Assembly: GCA_017626145.1 (NCBI GenBank)
Contig: JAGAJK010000097.1
Coordinates: forward strand, 1-53,730
DNA from: Clostridia bacterium
Lineage (GTDB): Bacteria > Bacillota > Clostridia > RGIG6154
Direction: 5' to 3'
Length of the DNA stretch: 53,730 nt
The position numbers and the translations under genes are program-made. Positions within the stretch are counted from its first letter, which is position 1. Each line of letters begins with the position of its first letter. The notes under the pieces are model-generated. The model did no database searches. It saw only the letters and a list, made by a program, of their open reading frames with translations, and was not told where the DNA came from. Of the stretch, positions 33,625 to 42,726 are shown in pieces.

Positions 33625-35262
33625 TTATCTCTTTATCTTTTTAGTTGTTGTTTTCACAAAAGGCTCATCTCTTAAAATAACCTTCTCAATTCGTTTGTAT
33701 GACGGGAATTCAGAAAGCATTTCCTTAATCTTTTCAAACAGTTCTTTTTCCGAAATTTGCTTTTCTTCGTCAGGGTATATCTCGGCCAACAGTCCTTTTG
33801 TATAGCCATCCTCTTCTATGCCACGAACGATAATCTCCTTTATTTCTTCAATTTCCTTTAATTTCTCTTCAATTTCTTCGGGATATACATTTTTACCGTT
33901 ACTTAAAACGATAATATTTTTCTTTCTGCCCGAAATTGTAAGCTGACCTTTTTTATTGAAAAAGCCATAGTCACCTGTATAGAACCATCCGTCTTTGATT
34001 ACCGCTTTGGTTGCTTCCTCATTTTTATAGTAGCCAAGCATTACGGTTTCGCCCTTAACACAGATTTCACCTATCCCCTCTTCTGTCTTGTCTCTTATCT
34101 CAACCTCAACACAGGGAATGGGAAGTCCAACGGTGGAATGGTCATTAAATTTATCGGTATTTCCCGAAACAAGAGGCGAACATTCGGTTATACCGTAACC
34201 ACATATAAACATAACTCCTATCTTTTCAAAGAAACGTGCTGTTTCAGGGTTTATAGGTGCACCGCCGCAATAAATCTTTTTAAGATTACCGCCAAAAGCT
34301 GCGTGAATTTCCTTAAACAGCTTTCGTCTTATATCAATGCCAAGCTTTAAAAGAAGCTGACTTAGCTTTATGCCGATTTTAATTGTTTTTTCCTTCCCGC
34401 TTTCCTGAACCTTCTTCATAATATTTTTATAGAAAAGCTCCGCAAAAGCAGGTACTATTACCATATAATCGGGTTTATAGTAATTGAGCTCCGCCAAAAC
34501 CTTCGTAAGAGCGGAATTTATACAAATTGTTGCACCGCACCAAAGGGATACTAAAAGTCCGCAGCTTTCTTCATAGGTATGATGATAAGGAAGCACAGAC
34601 AACCCCTTTGTAAGCACGGGACAGATTCTTGCGCCGTTATATCCGCAGGATAAAATGTTTTTCTCGCTGAGCATTACGCCTTTAGGATCACCCGTTGTTC
34701 CCGATGTGTATATAAGAAGTGCAAGGCGGTTTATATCCTTGTTTTCTTTCTTAAGAATAGCTTTATAATCATCTGTATATTCACCAAAGGTGGTAATAAT
34801 TTCGCATTCTGAAATATCGCATTCATCAAATGAAACAATTCTTTTGATATTTGTTAATTTATCAAGATTATTGTTTATCTTTTCAGCATATTTTGTATCA
34901 AGAAACAAAACTTCGCTTTCGCTGTGATTTATTAAATTTGTCATCTGTTCTTCCGTTAAATCCTTATCAACAGGAACAAATACATTATCGGAACAGAGGC
35001 AGGATAAGAACATAAGTGCATAATAATAGCTGTTACGTCCCATTACCGCAATATGCTTTTTGCTGATACTATTCTTTTCAAATCCCTTTAAAATAAAGGC
35101 AACATCCTTGGCAAGCTGACTGTAACTTACAACCCTTTCTTCCTTTTTATCCTTGTAAATAAAAGCACTTCTTGCAAAATACTTTTCTTCAAGCCCCAGA
35201 ATAAGATCGTTAAAACTGCCGTAATAATCTGTTTTGTATAAAAGCTTTTCCTGTTTAACCAT
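33625..35262 (-). CDS. AMP-binding long-chain acyl-CoA ligase-like protein
   Basis: A 545-residue adenylate-forming enzyme of the ANL superfamily, activating a fatty or other carboxylic acid with ATP, then forming a thioester. Motifs in order: LLIYTSGTTGDPKGVMLS (P-loop-like A3), GYGITECSPLVSGN (A5), YTGDYGFF (A7) and ISGRKKNIIVLSNGKNVYPEEIE (A8). The A10 lysine lies in the C-terminal VKTTTKKIKR stretch. No membrane helix is evident. It is a single-gene transcript with its own promoter. The substrate is not evident; phospholipid or fatty-acid activation is the most common role. Confidence 0.88.
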   Translation of the reverse strand: MVKQEKLLYKTDYYGSFNDLILGLEEKYFARSAFIYKDKKEERVVSYSQLAKDVAFILKGFEKNSISKKHIAVMGRNSYYYALMFLSCLCSDNVFVPVDKDLTEEQMTNLINHSESEVLFLDTKYAEKINNNLDKLTNIKRIVSFDECDISECEIITTFGEYTDDYKAILKKENKDINRLALLIYTSGTTGDPKGVMLSEKNILSCGYNGARICPVLTKGLSVLPYHHTYEESCGLLVSLWCGATICINSALTKVLAELNYYKPDYMVIVPAFAELFYKNIMKKVQESGKEKTIKIGIKLSQLLLKLGIDIRRKLFKEIHAAFGGNLKKIYCGGAPINPETARFFEKIGVMFICGYGITECSPLVSGNTDKFNDHSTVGLPIPCVEVEIRDKTEEGIGEICVKGETVMLGYYKNEEATKAVIKDGWFYTGDYGFFNKKGQLTISGRKKNIIVLSNGKNVYPEEIEEKLKEIEEIKEIIVRGIEEDGYTKGLLAEIYPDEEKQISEKELFEKIKEMLSEFPSYKRIEKVILRDEPFVKTTTKKIKR

Positions 35263-35300
35263 TTTGTCACCCCGAACGAAGTTATTTAGTATTGATTACT

Positions 35301-35329
35301 ATATTACCATATATTATTTATTATGTCAA
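35301..35329 (-). promoter_or_regulatory. Promoter of acyl-CoA ligase gene
   Basis: Minus strand TTGACA (35324-35329), 17 bases, TAATAT (35301-35306). Confidence 0.78.
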
Positions 35330-35427
35330 TTGATTTGAAACAAAAAATCCTTGTGCATCAGGCATATTCTTAAAAGCAGTAAAAAGTCGTAGCTAAAACA
35401 ACTCTTAAACTTGTAACCCATTAAAAA

Positions 35428-35452
35428 TCCCCGAAACGAATCGTTTCGGGGA
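35428..35452 (-). terminator. Terminator of the GH28/GH42-like operon
   Basis: A 12-bp stem TCCCCGAAACGA/TCGTTTCGGGGA (35428-35439 with 35441-35452) directly after the last gene of the operon; the minus strand continues with ATTTTTAA. Apart from this hairpin and the ligase promoter, nothing was recognised between 35263 and 35457. Confidence 0.85.
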
Positions 35453-35457
35453 AAATG

Positions 35458-37410
35458 TTATTCCTCAATTACAAGCATATCGAGGATATGGACTTTTTCG
35501 AGGGTTGCTTTTAAGATGCCATCCTTATATGTATAGTCAACGGGCTCCATAGATGGGGCGTTGTATACGTTAAATGGTTCTTTATCAAGTTTCATTTCTA
35601 TTGTAACAGGGCCTGCGTATGGAACTTTTTCGCAATAGCCGTTATCGGACATCATAGGATAGTCGGTTGAGATATTTACAAGGGCGACTATTGTTTTATT
35701 TTCCTTTGTTCTTACTGACGGCTGAAGGTATGCAGGGCCGTTTACTCTTACAAGCCTGTCATCCTCAACAGAATCTAAAATTTCCTTAAGTACATAACGG
35801 GGTGCAGGTATTCCCGACACCTGCGCAGGAGTGAAAAAGTCGCCGAAAATTGCAACGATTTTACCTTTACCGTAAGGTGTTTCGCTTATTGCAGTATACT
35901 GCGTTGTACATTCAATTCTTCCCACACCTCTGTCATAAAGAAGCTTTTTAAGTGTTTTTGCAGTATGGGGAGTAAATTTAAGAAAATCATGTGCACTAAG
36001 GGGCATATCGGCAATTTCCATATAACCAATTTTCTGACGGTCGTCTAAATCGGAGCAGGTACCGCCTAAAACAGATTCAAATCTTTTACAAAGCTCTGCA
36101 CCTGAAATTATAACGGTTGCACCGTCTTTTGCGTATTCTTTTAATAATTCCAGGGTTTCATCATTTATTTTATTCTGCTCGGGAGCGATGATAACCGGAA
36201 AATCCCTGCCTATAGTTTTTAGGTTATCCGTTGTTAGAATAGTTGTTTCGTAACCGCTTGCGAGAGAAAGGTTTACCGCTCCTTCAATTGGCTTTATAGA
36301 TACATCGCCAATCATATAAACAGGCTCATTTAAGCTATAATAGTTTTCCTTTGAATGAAGAACTGCAACCTGAGGAATAAATTTACTTCCTTTTAAATAC
36401 GGCTCTCTTGCACGGATGAATTTTTCAACCTGAGCAAGCTGACGGAATTCCTTATCGTTAAAAACACTTGTGCGAACAGGTACTTCGTACATAAGTACCG
36501 CTCCGCCACGGCTTATTATTGACGCACTTTTCTGACAGAGTGAATCCGTTGTGTTAAGACAACGCATATCGCTTTTGGGAAAGCCCCAGGGCATTAAGTT
36601 CCACATTTTGCCCTGATTTTCCATTATTCTTGCTTCGCAGTTGGTTCGTTCCAGATTCCATGAATCACCGCTTATAATATCAGCATCGACATTTACCGAT
36701 TCAGGCTGACGGAGAGTATACGCCCAGTTACTGCAAATAAGGCAATCAGATTTAACAGCGTGAACGGCTTTGCATACCCTGTCTATATGCTTCTCAAAAT
36801 TTTTGCGAATCATTGAAAGCCACAAATCCCAGTTTTCGTCATCTTTTGATACAGGAGCTTCGCTGATGCCGTATTCATCCTTAAACTGCTGACGACATTT
36901 TTCGCAGTAGCAAGGCAGCACACCCCAGTTTTCGCCATCAATCCAGAAGCCGTCAACGTCGTATTTTTCAACAATTTCAATCATCTGAGGTATCATTAAT
37001 TCCTCATCGTAGCCTGAATTTGGACAGGTCATACCCAACCCCCAGCGACATCCGTTTTTACCGTCAGGACCTGTTACCGCCCACTCGGGGTACTGCTTGA
37101 CAGCTAAATTATCAATAACACCGGAATAGTGTAAAAGAAGCGGAATATCTAAAATTTTAGTTGCTTCTCTCCATATTTTAAGGTTGTCCTGAACAAGACC
37201 GGGACAGGTTGTTCCCACCTCGGTCGGGTAGCTTGTGTACCCGGGATGACCTTTACAGTCGCACTGAACAAAATCGGGATTGATTTTCTTTAATTTTTCC
37301 ACAAGATGTTCAACTGTTAAGTCCTTGCAAAGCATGGTATCTTTTGCTCCTGCGTGCTGGTCTGTGTGAAGTCCCCAGAATACATTTTTAAACCTTTCCC
37401 TGTTATCCAT
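35458..37410 (-). CDS. Putative glycoside hydrolase, GH42-like with trimerisation-type domain
   Basis: A 650-residue protein. The N-terminal half looks like a (beta/alpha)8 glycosidase barrel: FVQCDCKGHPGYTSYPTEVG, then DVDGFWIDGENW near residues 148-160 (candidate catalytic acid), then CYCEKCRQQFKDEYG, a segment common in GH42-like and related families. The second half resembles the beta-galactosidase trimerisation (type 1 amidotransferase-like) domain (IIAPEQNKINDETLELL, then VIISG) and ends with a beta-sandwich. No signal peptide. The start ATG at 37410 gives the best spacing from AAGGAG; an ATG at 37416 overlaps the upstream stop. Exact family and sugar unknown. Confidence 0.7.
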   Translation of the reverse strand: MDNRERFKNVFWGLHTDQHAGAKDTMLCKDLTVEHLVEKLKKINPDFVQCDCKGHPGYTSYPTEVGTTCPGLVQDNLKIWREATKILDIPLLLHYSGVIDNLAVKQYPEWAVTGPDGKNGCRWGLGMTCPNSGYDEELMIPQMIEIVEKYDVDGFWIDGENWGVLPCYCEKCRQQFKDEYGISEAPVSKDDENWDLWLSMIRKNFEKHIDRVCKAVHAVKSDCLICSNWAYTLRQPESVNVDADIISGDSWNLERTNCEARIMENQGKMWNLMPWGFPKSDMRCLNTTDSLCQKSASIISRGGAVLMYEVPVRTSVFNDKEFRQLAQVEKFIRAREPYLKGSKFIPQVAVLHSKENYYSLNEPVYMIGDVSIKPIEGAVNLSLASGYETTILTTDNLKTIGRDFPVIIAPEQNKINDETLELLKEYAKDGATVIISGAELCKRFESVLGGTCSDLDDRQKIGYMEIADMPLSAHDFLKFTPHTAKTLKKLLYDRGVGRIECTTQYTAISETPYGKGKIVAIFGDFFTPAQVSGIPAPRYVLKEILDSVEDDRLVRVNGPAYLQPSVRTKENKTIVALVNISTDYPMMSDNGYCEKVPYAGPVTIEMKLDKEPFNVYNAPSMEPVDYTYKDGILKATLEKVHILDMLVIEE

Positions 37411-37412
37411 AA

Positions 37413-38855
37413 TCATTTCTCCTTTACGGTAATTCCTTCCATTGAGGAAAGCTCTTTAATTTCGTTTTTACAGCTGTCCTTTAAAACAATTTCTCCGCTT
37501 CCGTGACCTCCGAAAACAGAATCGAAATATTTTCCGCAATACATTTTATCAAATACAACATTTTTAAAATTCATACCGTTTGCGTAAACGCAGGAGAAGC
37601 CGTCTGATTTTGTATTGTTCCATTCGATATAAATATGTTCATCATCCTTAAGGGGCTTTGCTTCTTTATCATAGGTTACATTTGAAAATCTTAAGTTTTC
37701 TACCTCACCTTCGCCAAAATATGCCGCCATAAAGCCATTACCGAAAAGACGGATATTATCAAAGCTTGAATCCATTAATGTGTTATTTATGAATAATGCG
37801 TAACGTGCGTGTGTCATTACATTTGAAACGGAAATACCAAAGGTTTCACCCGGCTTTGCCTTTTCCTTATCGTACCAGTAGGACTCACCGATAATAATTG
37901 CAGCTTCCGTTCTGTAGCCTTTTTCACCGGGAATAAGCTGACGCCACGGAATGATTTTTCCTTCGCTGTCTGTTTCAATAACGAGATCGGGGTTCTGCGC
38001 AACAGATGCATCCGTATCTGACCATGGTGAAACCTCTATAACATTATCAATTCTTACGTTGTAAATCTTGTAACCGTCGTGGTTTAAAAGTCTTATTAAT
38101 GCACATCCACCTACACCGTAGCACATAATATTTCTGATTGTAATATTTCTGATATCGCCCTCTTCAACGTTATTTACAACCTTACTGTAAATAGAGTCTT
38201 CCGTCGCAAGAAGCGCTACAATATTATCACCTACGCACCCCGTTATATTTTCAACTATAATATCGTGACAGCCTTTACAGATATCAACACCGTCCTGATT
38301 TGGAACGTTACTTATACTTGAATAACGGATATTGCTTACACGGCTGTAGCTTGTTGTGTACATACAAATTCCCCAGTAGCGGTGATTCTTTATATGAAGA
38401 TTATCGATTTTTAAGTTTTCCACATTACGGAAATACATCATACAGTTTTCCGAAATATGGTGGTCATATTCTTGTGCAACCTTTCTTGAGATACCGTTAT
38501 TTTCATACATTCCGTTATGTATTCCGCCATCAAGTGTTGCAGAACCGATACCACGGATTGTTATATTTCTCTGCTTATCACATTCTTCAATTTTTCCTTC
38601 AATTCTTGAATTTTTGTTTGCAAAGGCATTACAGTAAGCACCGTCAGCAAGTCTTAAATAAGCGTTCTGCAAAACGATATCCGATTCATCCTCAAGAAAA
38701 ACAGTTTTGCTGATGCTCCAGAGAGCCTCCCCTGTACGTTCATTGATTTTTGGAATTAAAACAGACTTTCCTGTTTTTGCGGCATCAATAACCGCCATTT
38801 GAATCATATCACTGTCGCAGGACAGGTTTTTGTAATCATTTACGTTAATATACAT
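37413..38855 (-). CDS. GH28-like right-handed beta-helix protein (paralogue 3), GDN variant
   Basis: A 480-residue protein, the longest of the three paralogues, without signal peptide. The shared N-terminal block is present (VLIPKINERTGEALWSI, then VLQNAYL). NQDGVD near residue 185 is retained, but the expected GDD at 209-211 reads GDN, so the second catalytic-type aspartate is lost. The GHG motif is also missing. It may have a different chemistry or act as a binding protein. The gene stops within the start region of the GH42-like gene and follows the DMT transporter by 13 bases, so the three form one transcript. The ribosome site is AAGGAG. Confidence 0.75.
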   Translation of the reverse strand: MYINVNDYKNLSCDSDMIQMAVIDAAKTGKSVLIPKINERTGEALWSISKTVFLEDESDIVLQNAYLRLADGAYCNAFANKNSRIEGKIEECDKQRNITIRGIGSATLDGGIHNGMYENNGISRKVAQEYDHHISENCMMYFRNVENLKIDNLHIKNHRYWGICMYTTSYSRVSNIRYSSISNVPNQDGVDICKGCHDIIVENITGCVGDNIVALLATEDSIYSKVVNNVEEGDIRNITIRNIMCYGVGGCALIRLLNHDGYKIYNVRIDNVIEVSPWSDTDASVAQNPDLVIETDSEGKIIPWRQLIPGEKGYRTEAAIIIGESYWYDKEKAKPGETFGISVSNVMTHARYALFINNTLMDSSFDNIRLFGNGFMAAYFGEGEVENLRFSNVTYDKEAKPLKDDEHIYIEWNNTKSDGFSCVYANGMNFKNVVFDKMYCGKYFDSVFGGHGSGEIVLKDSCKNEIKELSSMEGITVKEK

Positions 38856-38868
38856 TTCTTTTTCTCCT

Positions 38869-39738
38869 TTATATAATTACTGCTATTATTGATAAGATTA
38901 CTGCTATGTACATTCTCTTGTCCGCAGGCTCACGCAAAATAAATTTTGACACGCAGAAGCAGGCTATCATGGAAAGTGCACTTGATACCGGTGAATAGTA
39001 GGTTAAATCAACCATTGACATAAGTGCTACACTTACAAGGCTCCAGACATTTGACGAAGCTGATTGTAAAAATGTAAAGAATACACCTTTTTTCCCATAT
39101 TCCTTAAGCTCTTTTTTTATATCAGGTTTGGTTACTTTAATACATATCAATAAAAAGCTTATGCTTAAAACAAACAGAAAAAAGTTGGTTAAAAAGAACC
39201 AGGAATTTTCATCAAGGGTTGGCTCCATTGCGCCTTTTTTGGAAACCACGGTGCAGAAGCATTCAACCAACACACATATAATGCACCAGAATATGCCTTT
39301 TTTTGTGAATTTTTTTCCAAAACCCGAAGGATTAAACGCTATGACTGCGGCAACTATTCTAATTAAGCATCTTATTATGTTTTCATACTTTAAAGGTTCA
39401 TCAAAAATGAAAATGCCTATGAGCTGATTAAGTGCCAGAGAAAACGCACCTACAAAAATCATCTTAAAAGCAACCGTTGTATAACGAAGAGTTACAATAC
39501 CGCTTCCGATTGAAAAGGCACAGCATAAGCCATACATTATGCCGTAGAAAAGTGTTAAATAAGTAATCTGAATTTTAAACCCACTTATGATAGCAAAATT
39601 AAACATTGCAAACAGTCCTGTAAGTACAAGAACCAAGGTGCTTTTAAAAGTATTTGTCGCAAGAGATGAATTTTTCTTGTTTATATAACTTGAAAAGCCA
39701 TTAAAGAAAAACAGCAATGAAAATAATACCAAAGTCAT
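38869..39738 (-). CDS. EamA/DMT-type membrane transporter
   Basis: A 289-residue protein with about ten hydrophobic helices in two repeated halves, typical of the drug/metabolite transporter superfamily. The ATG at 39738 has GGTGAT 5-6 bases upstream; a longer start at 39750 lacks one. It is first in the operon with the third GH28-like and the GH42-like gene, divergent from an AraC regulator, and so is likely to carry a sugar or sugar acid needed by those enzymes. This is inference; no substrate motif is known. Confidence 0.8.
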   Translation of the reverse strand: MTLVLFSLLFFFNGFSSYINKKNSSLATNTFKSTLVLVLTGLFAMFNFAIISGFKIQITYLTLFYGIMYGLCCAFSIGSGIVTLRYTTVAFKMIFVGAFSLALNQLIGIFIFDEPLKYENIIRCLIRIVAAVIAFNPSGFGKKFTKKGIFWCIICVLVECFCTVVSKKGAMEPTLDENSWFFLTNFFLFVLSISFLLICIKVTKPDIKKELKEYGKKGVFFTFLQSASSNVWSLVSVALMSMVDLTYYSPVSSALSMIACFCVSKFILREPADKRMYIAVILSIIAVII

Positions 39739-39771
39739 AATAATCACCATAATAATTTTAAAACAAAACAC

Positions 39772-39800
39772 TTGCTTTAACAAGACAATTATGGTACAAT
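39772..39800 (+). promoter_or_regulatory. Promoter of araC-type gene
   Basis: TTGCTT (39772-39777), 17 bases, TACAAT (39795-39800), within the 93-base divergent interval. The partner promoter for the DMT operon must overlap it on the other strand. Confidence 0.6.
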
Positions 39801-39831
39801 CATAAGACAATATTTAACATCGAGGTGTGTT

Positions 39832-40602
39832 ATGTTAGCTGCCAGACCGTCAAATAAATTTGAAGCCGATTACTTTATCAATATAAATTGTCCGATACAC
39901 ATTAACGGCGAATGTGAAATAATCTGCTGTAAAAAGGGTGAAATAGATATTTATGTAAACGACGAAAGGTTTACATTGAGACAAAATCAAACATTTTTTA
40001 TTATGCCCTTTGAATATCACGAATTTAAAACTCCCCAAAACAGCGAATGTATAAGATTTATTATTTATGAAAAATCCGCCCAGTCATTCTTTGATTTCAT
40101 TGAAAACAAGAAGACTTCAAAGCGGATATTTACTACAGATATAAAAACACTTAATTATATAGAACATATTTTAGAACCTAATCCCGACACGGTATCCGTT
40201 AAGTCAATTACCTATGCTTTATGCCGTGAGGTTTTAAAGGGGTGCAAATTTGAAGAAAACACAGGCGGTGAATTAAGCTTGTTTACCAAAGCTCTCGACC
40301 ATATGAGCAAAAATTTTTCATCGGGTGTAACATTGGAAAGCACCGCAAAAAGCTTAGGTGTTCATCCCGTTCACCTGAGCCGCACATTTAAAAAAAGTGC
40401 CAAATACAGCTTTACGGCATATCTCAATCTTATTAAATTTTCACGGGCACAGTTTCTTTTAAAAACCACCGATAAAACAATTACCGAAATTTCCTATGAA
40501 TCAGGCTTCGGTAGCCTGAGAAACTTCAACAGAATTTTTTATTCCATTGCTAAAATGACCCCATCGGAATATAAAAGCTCATTTACCGAATACCCTTTTT
40601 AA
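39832..40602 (+). CDS. AraC family transcriptional regulator with cupin domain
   Basis: A 256-residue regulator. The N-terminal part (about 15-90) is a cupin-type ligand pocket (CCKKGEIDIYVNDERFTLRQNQTFFIMPFEYHEF), and the C-terminal part (about 155-250) is the double helix-turn-helix (VTLESTAKSLGVHPVHLSRTFKKSAKYS, then ITEISYESGFGSLRNFNRIFYSIAKMTPSEYKSS). Divergent from the DMT/GH28/GH42 operon, which it most likely activates in response to a sugar. The start follows GAGGTG. It converges with the S26-like peptidase gene and overlaps its end by 24 bases. Confidence 0.9.
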   Translation: MLAARPSNKFEADYFININCPIHINGECEIICCKKGEIDIYVNDERFTLRQNQTFFIMPFEYHEFKTPQNSECIRFIIYEKSAQSFFDFIENKKTSKRIFTTDIKTLNYIEHILEPNPDTVSVKSITYALCREVLKGCKFEENTGGELSLFTKALDHMSKNFSSGVTLESTAKSLGVHPVHLSRTFKKSAKYSFTAYLNLIKFSRAQFLLKTTDKTITEISYESGFGSLRNFNRIFYSIAKMTPSEYKSSFTEYPF

Positions 40603-41028
40603 AAATTTACCTGCAAGACGGAAAAGAACCCTCTTTTTCCGTCTTAATTTTATGTATTTCAAATACAGCTTCATATAAAAACCGTCACATTTTTTTATTC
40701 TTTCTTTTCTGTATACTGCGCACACCTTTGCAATTACGTTTTCTTTGGGAACATTTCTCTCATAAACATGCTGATTATCGCCGCAAAAGGTTAAGCTGTC
40801 ACATACGGATATAACACGGTGAAGTACATACACTCCCTCTTTTCTGCGGTAAAGAAGAATATCATCCTTTGAAATACTTTCGCATTTTTCAAGGAGAACA
40901 GAATCCTTATTCTCTCGTATAAGAGGCATCATGCTTATGCCTTTGGGGTAAAGACGGAATTTACCGCCATTATTTACAGTTTCCACAATCAATGGCACTA
41001 TATCATTAATTGACACATTTTTCTTCAT
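40579..41028 (-). CDS. S24/S26-type signal peptidase-like protein
   Basis: A 149-residue protein from the ATG at 41028 (GAAGGAAAT upstream), although the frame extends further. It has the signature of S24/S26 peptidases: YPKGISMMPLI with the catalytic Ser, LLYRRKEGVYVLHRVI with a His as in SipW/ER-type enzymes, and CGDN. No membrane helix is clear, except perhaps a basic amphipathic C-terminus. It overlaps the end of the ABC exporter gene by 23 bases, so they are translated together. Such pairs can process and export a small peptide, but no precursor gene was found nearby. Confidence 0.75.
   Translation of the reverse strand: MKKNVSINDIVPLIVETVNNGGKFRLYPKGISMMPLIRENKDSVLLEKCESISKDDILLYRRKEGVYVLHRVISVCDSLTFCGDNQHVYERNVPKENVIAKVCAVYRKERIKKCDGFYMKLYLKYIKLRRKKRVLFRLAGKFLKRVFGK
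40616..40645 (+). terminator. Terminator of araC-type gene, inside the converging gene
   Basis: AAGACGGAAAAGA pairs with TCTTTTTCCGTCTT around a 3-base loop (ACC plus C). It lies 14 bases after the plus-strand stop, within the coding end of the S26-like gene on the other strand. Confidence 0.7.
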
Positions 41029-42664
41029 AAGCTTTATTTCCTTCAATTTTAATATGCTTTGAGCTGATTTCGAGTGCCGCATTTTTATGGGTCACCGCAA
41101 CACAGGTAATGTCAGTAATACCGTTAAGATTTTCAAGCACCTTTTTTTCTGTTTCTTCATCAAGTGCACTTGTTGCTTCATCAAGAAGAAGAATTTTATT
41201 TCCGGAAAGAATTGCTCTTGCTATTGCAATTCTCTGTATCTGTCCTTCTGAAAGACCTATGCCGTTTTCTCCTATAACCGAATCAAGTCCGTCGGGTAAA
41301 TTATCCGTAAATTCATTTACACAAGCAAGCTTTACTGCCCTGTTTATCTCATCTGTATCTGCATTATCGGATATAAAGGTTATATTTTCCCTGATTGTTC
41401 CCGAAAAAATAAGATTACCCTGAGGAACATACGCAAATAAACCTCCGACACCGTTTGTAATATCAAGCTTTCCGTTTTCCGTGTTTAAAAGAATTTCTCC
41501 GTTTTGAGGCTTGTACACACCAAGCATCAGCTTAAGAATAGTACTTTTACCTGTTCCCGAAGCACCTGTTATTGCAGTAAAAGTATTTTTATCTATAACA
41601 AAGCTTGCGTTGTCAATAACAATTTCGTCCTCATAAGCAAAGGTAACGTTTTTAAATTCAATGGAATTAAGCTTATCGTAAAGATTACTGCAAGGTGCTT
41701 TATTACCCTCATCTGAAAGATTTTCAATTTCCATAAGTCTTTCGGCAGAACCTATCATCTGAAACAGCTGGGATGTAAGGAAAGAGAACGACGCAAGCGG
41801 ACTTTGAATTTTACCTGTAAGCTGAAGAACACGTGCAAGTGTTCCGTAGGTTACAGCGTCCTTGTAAATTCCGAAAGCTCCCCATATAAGAGCATAAACA
41901 AAGCCTGCTTCAAATATAAAAGCAACTAAAGAGGTCATTAAAATCATAAAGCTTGTACGTCTTAACCTTGACTTTTTATATTCATCAAGAAGCTGATCGT
42001 TTTTCTTCTGAATTCCACCCTTTGAATTAAAAACCTTTACCGCAAGAAGGTTTATAAAAACCTCCTGAATAAAAGAACGTACTCTGCTGTCTTTTTTCTG
42101 CACATCTTTATGGAGGTTTTTTATTTTATTTCTGAAAAGCAATGAACAGAATAAAACTGCAAGTCCTGCTATTAAAAATAAAACAGCAAAGGATAAATCT
42201 ACAACCGTAAGCATAACAAATGCACCGATAACCGTAGTAAGAAGATCTGCCAGATTTGGAATTAAAGTCATTACTCCGTTTGTTACTACATACACATCGG
42301 AAAACATACGGCTTTGTAAATCGCCACTGTGGTATTTTGTTATTTCAGAGAAATTGCGTGTTATCACCTTTTCGAGAAAGCTTTTTTTCAGTTTAAACTC
42401 TGCTTTTACACGCACTCTTTCATCCATATTTCTGAATATAAGACGAAGCAAAAGACTTACCAGTGCAACACAGACAAGTATAACTGAAAAATAAATAACC
42501 CTGTTTAACTCCTTATTTACGGCAGAATCAATGATTTCACCCGTAATATACGCCATTACAAGTGAAAATGCCGCAAAAAGAATATTAACCAGAGTTAAAA
42601 CACATACCGGCAAAAAACAAAATTTTGTATTTTTAAATATCCATTTTAATGCTTTTTTGTTCAT
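41006..42664 (-). CDS. ABC transporter, fused membrane and ATP-binding domains
   Basis: A 552-residue half-transporter. Six helices form the type I exporter membrane domain (about 15-310). The nucleotide-binding domain has Walker A GASGTGKST, Q-loop YVPQGN, signature LSEGQIQRIAIARAIL and Walker B ILLLDEATSALDE, followed by the H-loop VTHK. It acts as a homodimer or with a partner to export a lipid, drug or peptide. It shares a transcript with the S26-like peptidase. The ribosome site AAGGAAG precedes the ATG. Confidence 0.93.
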   Translation of the reverse strand: MNKKALKWIFKNTKFCFLPVCVLTLVNILFAAFSLVMAYITGEIIDSAVNKELNRVIYFSVILVCVALVSLLLRLIFRNMDERVRVKAEFKLKKSFLEKVITRNFSEITKYHSGDLQSRMFSDVYVVTNGVMTLIPNLADLLTTVIGAFVMLTVVDLSFAVLFLIAGLAVLFCSLLFRNKIKNLHKDVQKKDSRVRSFIQEVFINLLAVKVFNSKGGIQKKNDQLLDEYKKSRLRRTSFMILMTSLVAFIFEAGFVYALIWGAFGIYKDAVTYGTLARVLQLTGKIQSPLASFSFLTSQLFQMIGSAERLMEIENLSDEGNKAPCSNLYDKLNSIEFKNVTFAYEDEIVIDNASFVIDKNTFTAITGASGTGKSTILKLMLGVYKPQNGEILLNTENGKLDITNGVGGLFAYVPQGNLIFSGTIRENITFISDNADTDEINRAVKLACVNEFTDNLPDGLDSVIGENGIGLSEGQIQRIAIARAILSGNKILLLDEATSALDEETEKKVLENLNGITDITCVAVTHKNAALEISSKHIKIEGNKAYEEKCVN

Positions 42665-42726
42665 AAGTTTTCTTCCTTAATAATTACTATCATAAATTAT
42701 ATATTAAAAGGAAGAAAAAATCAATA

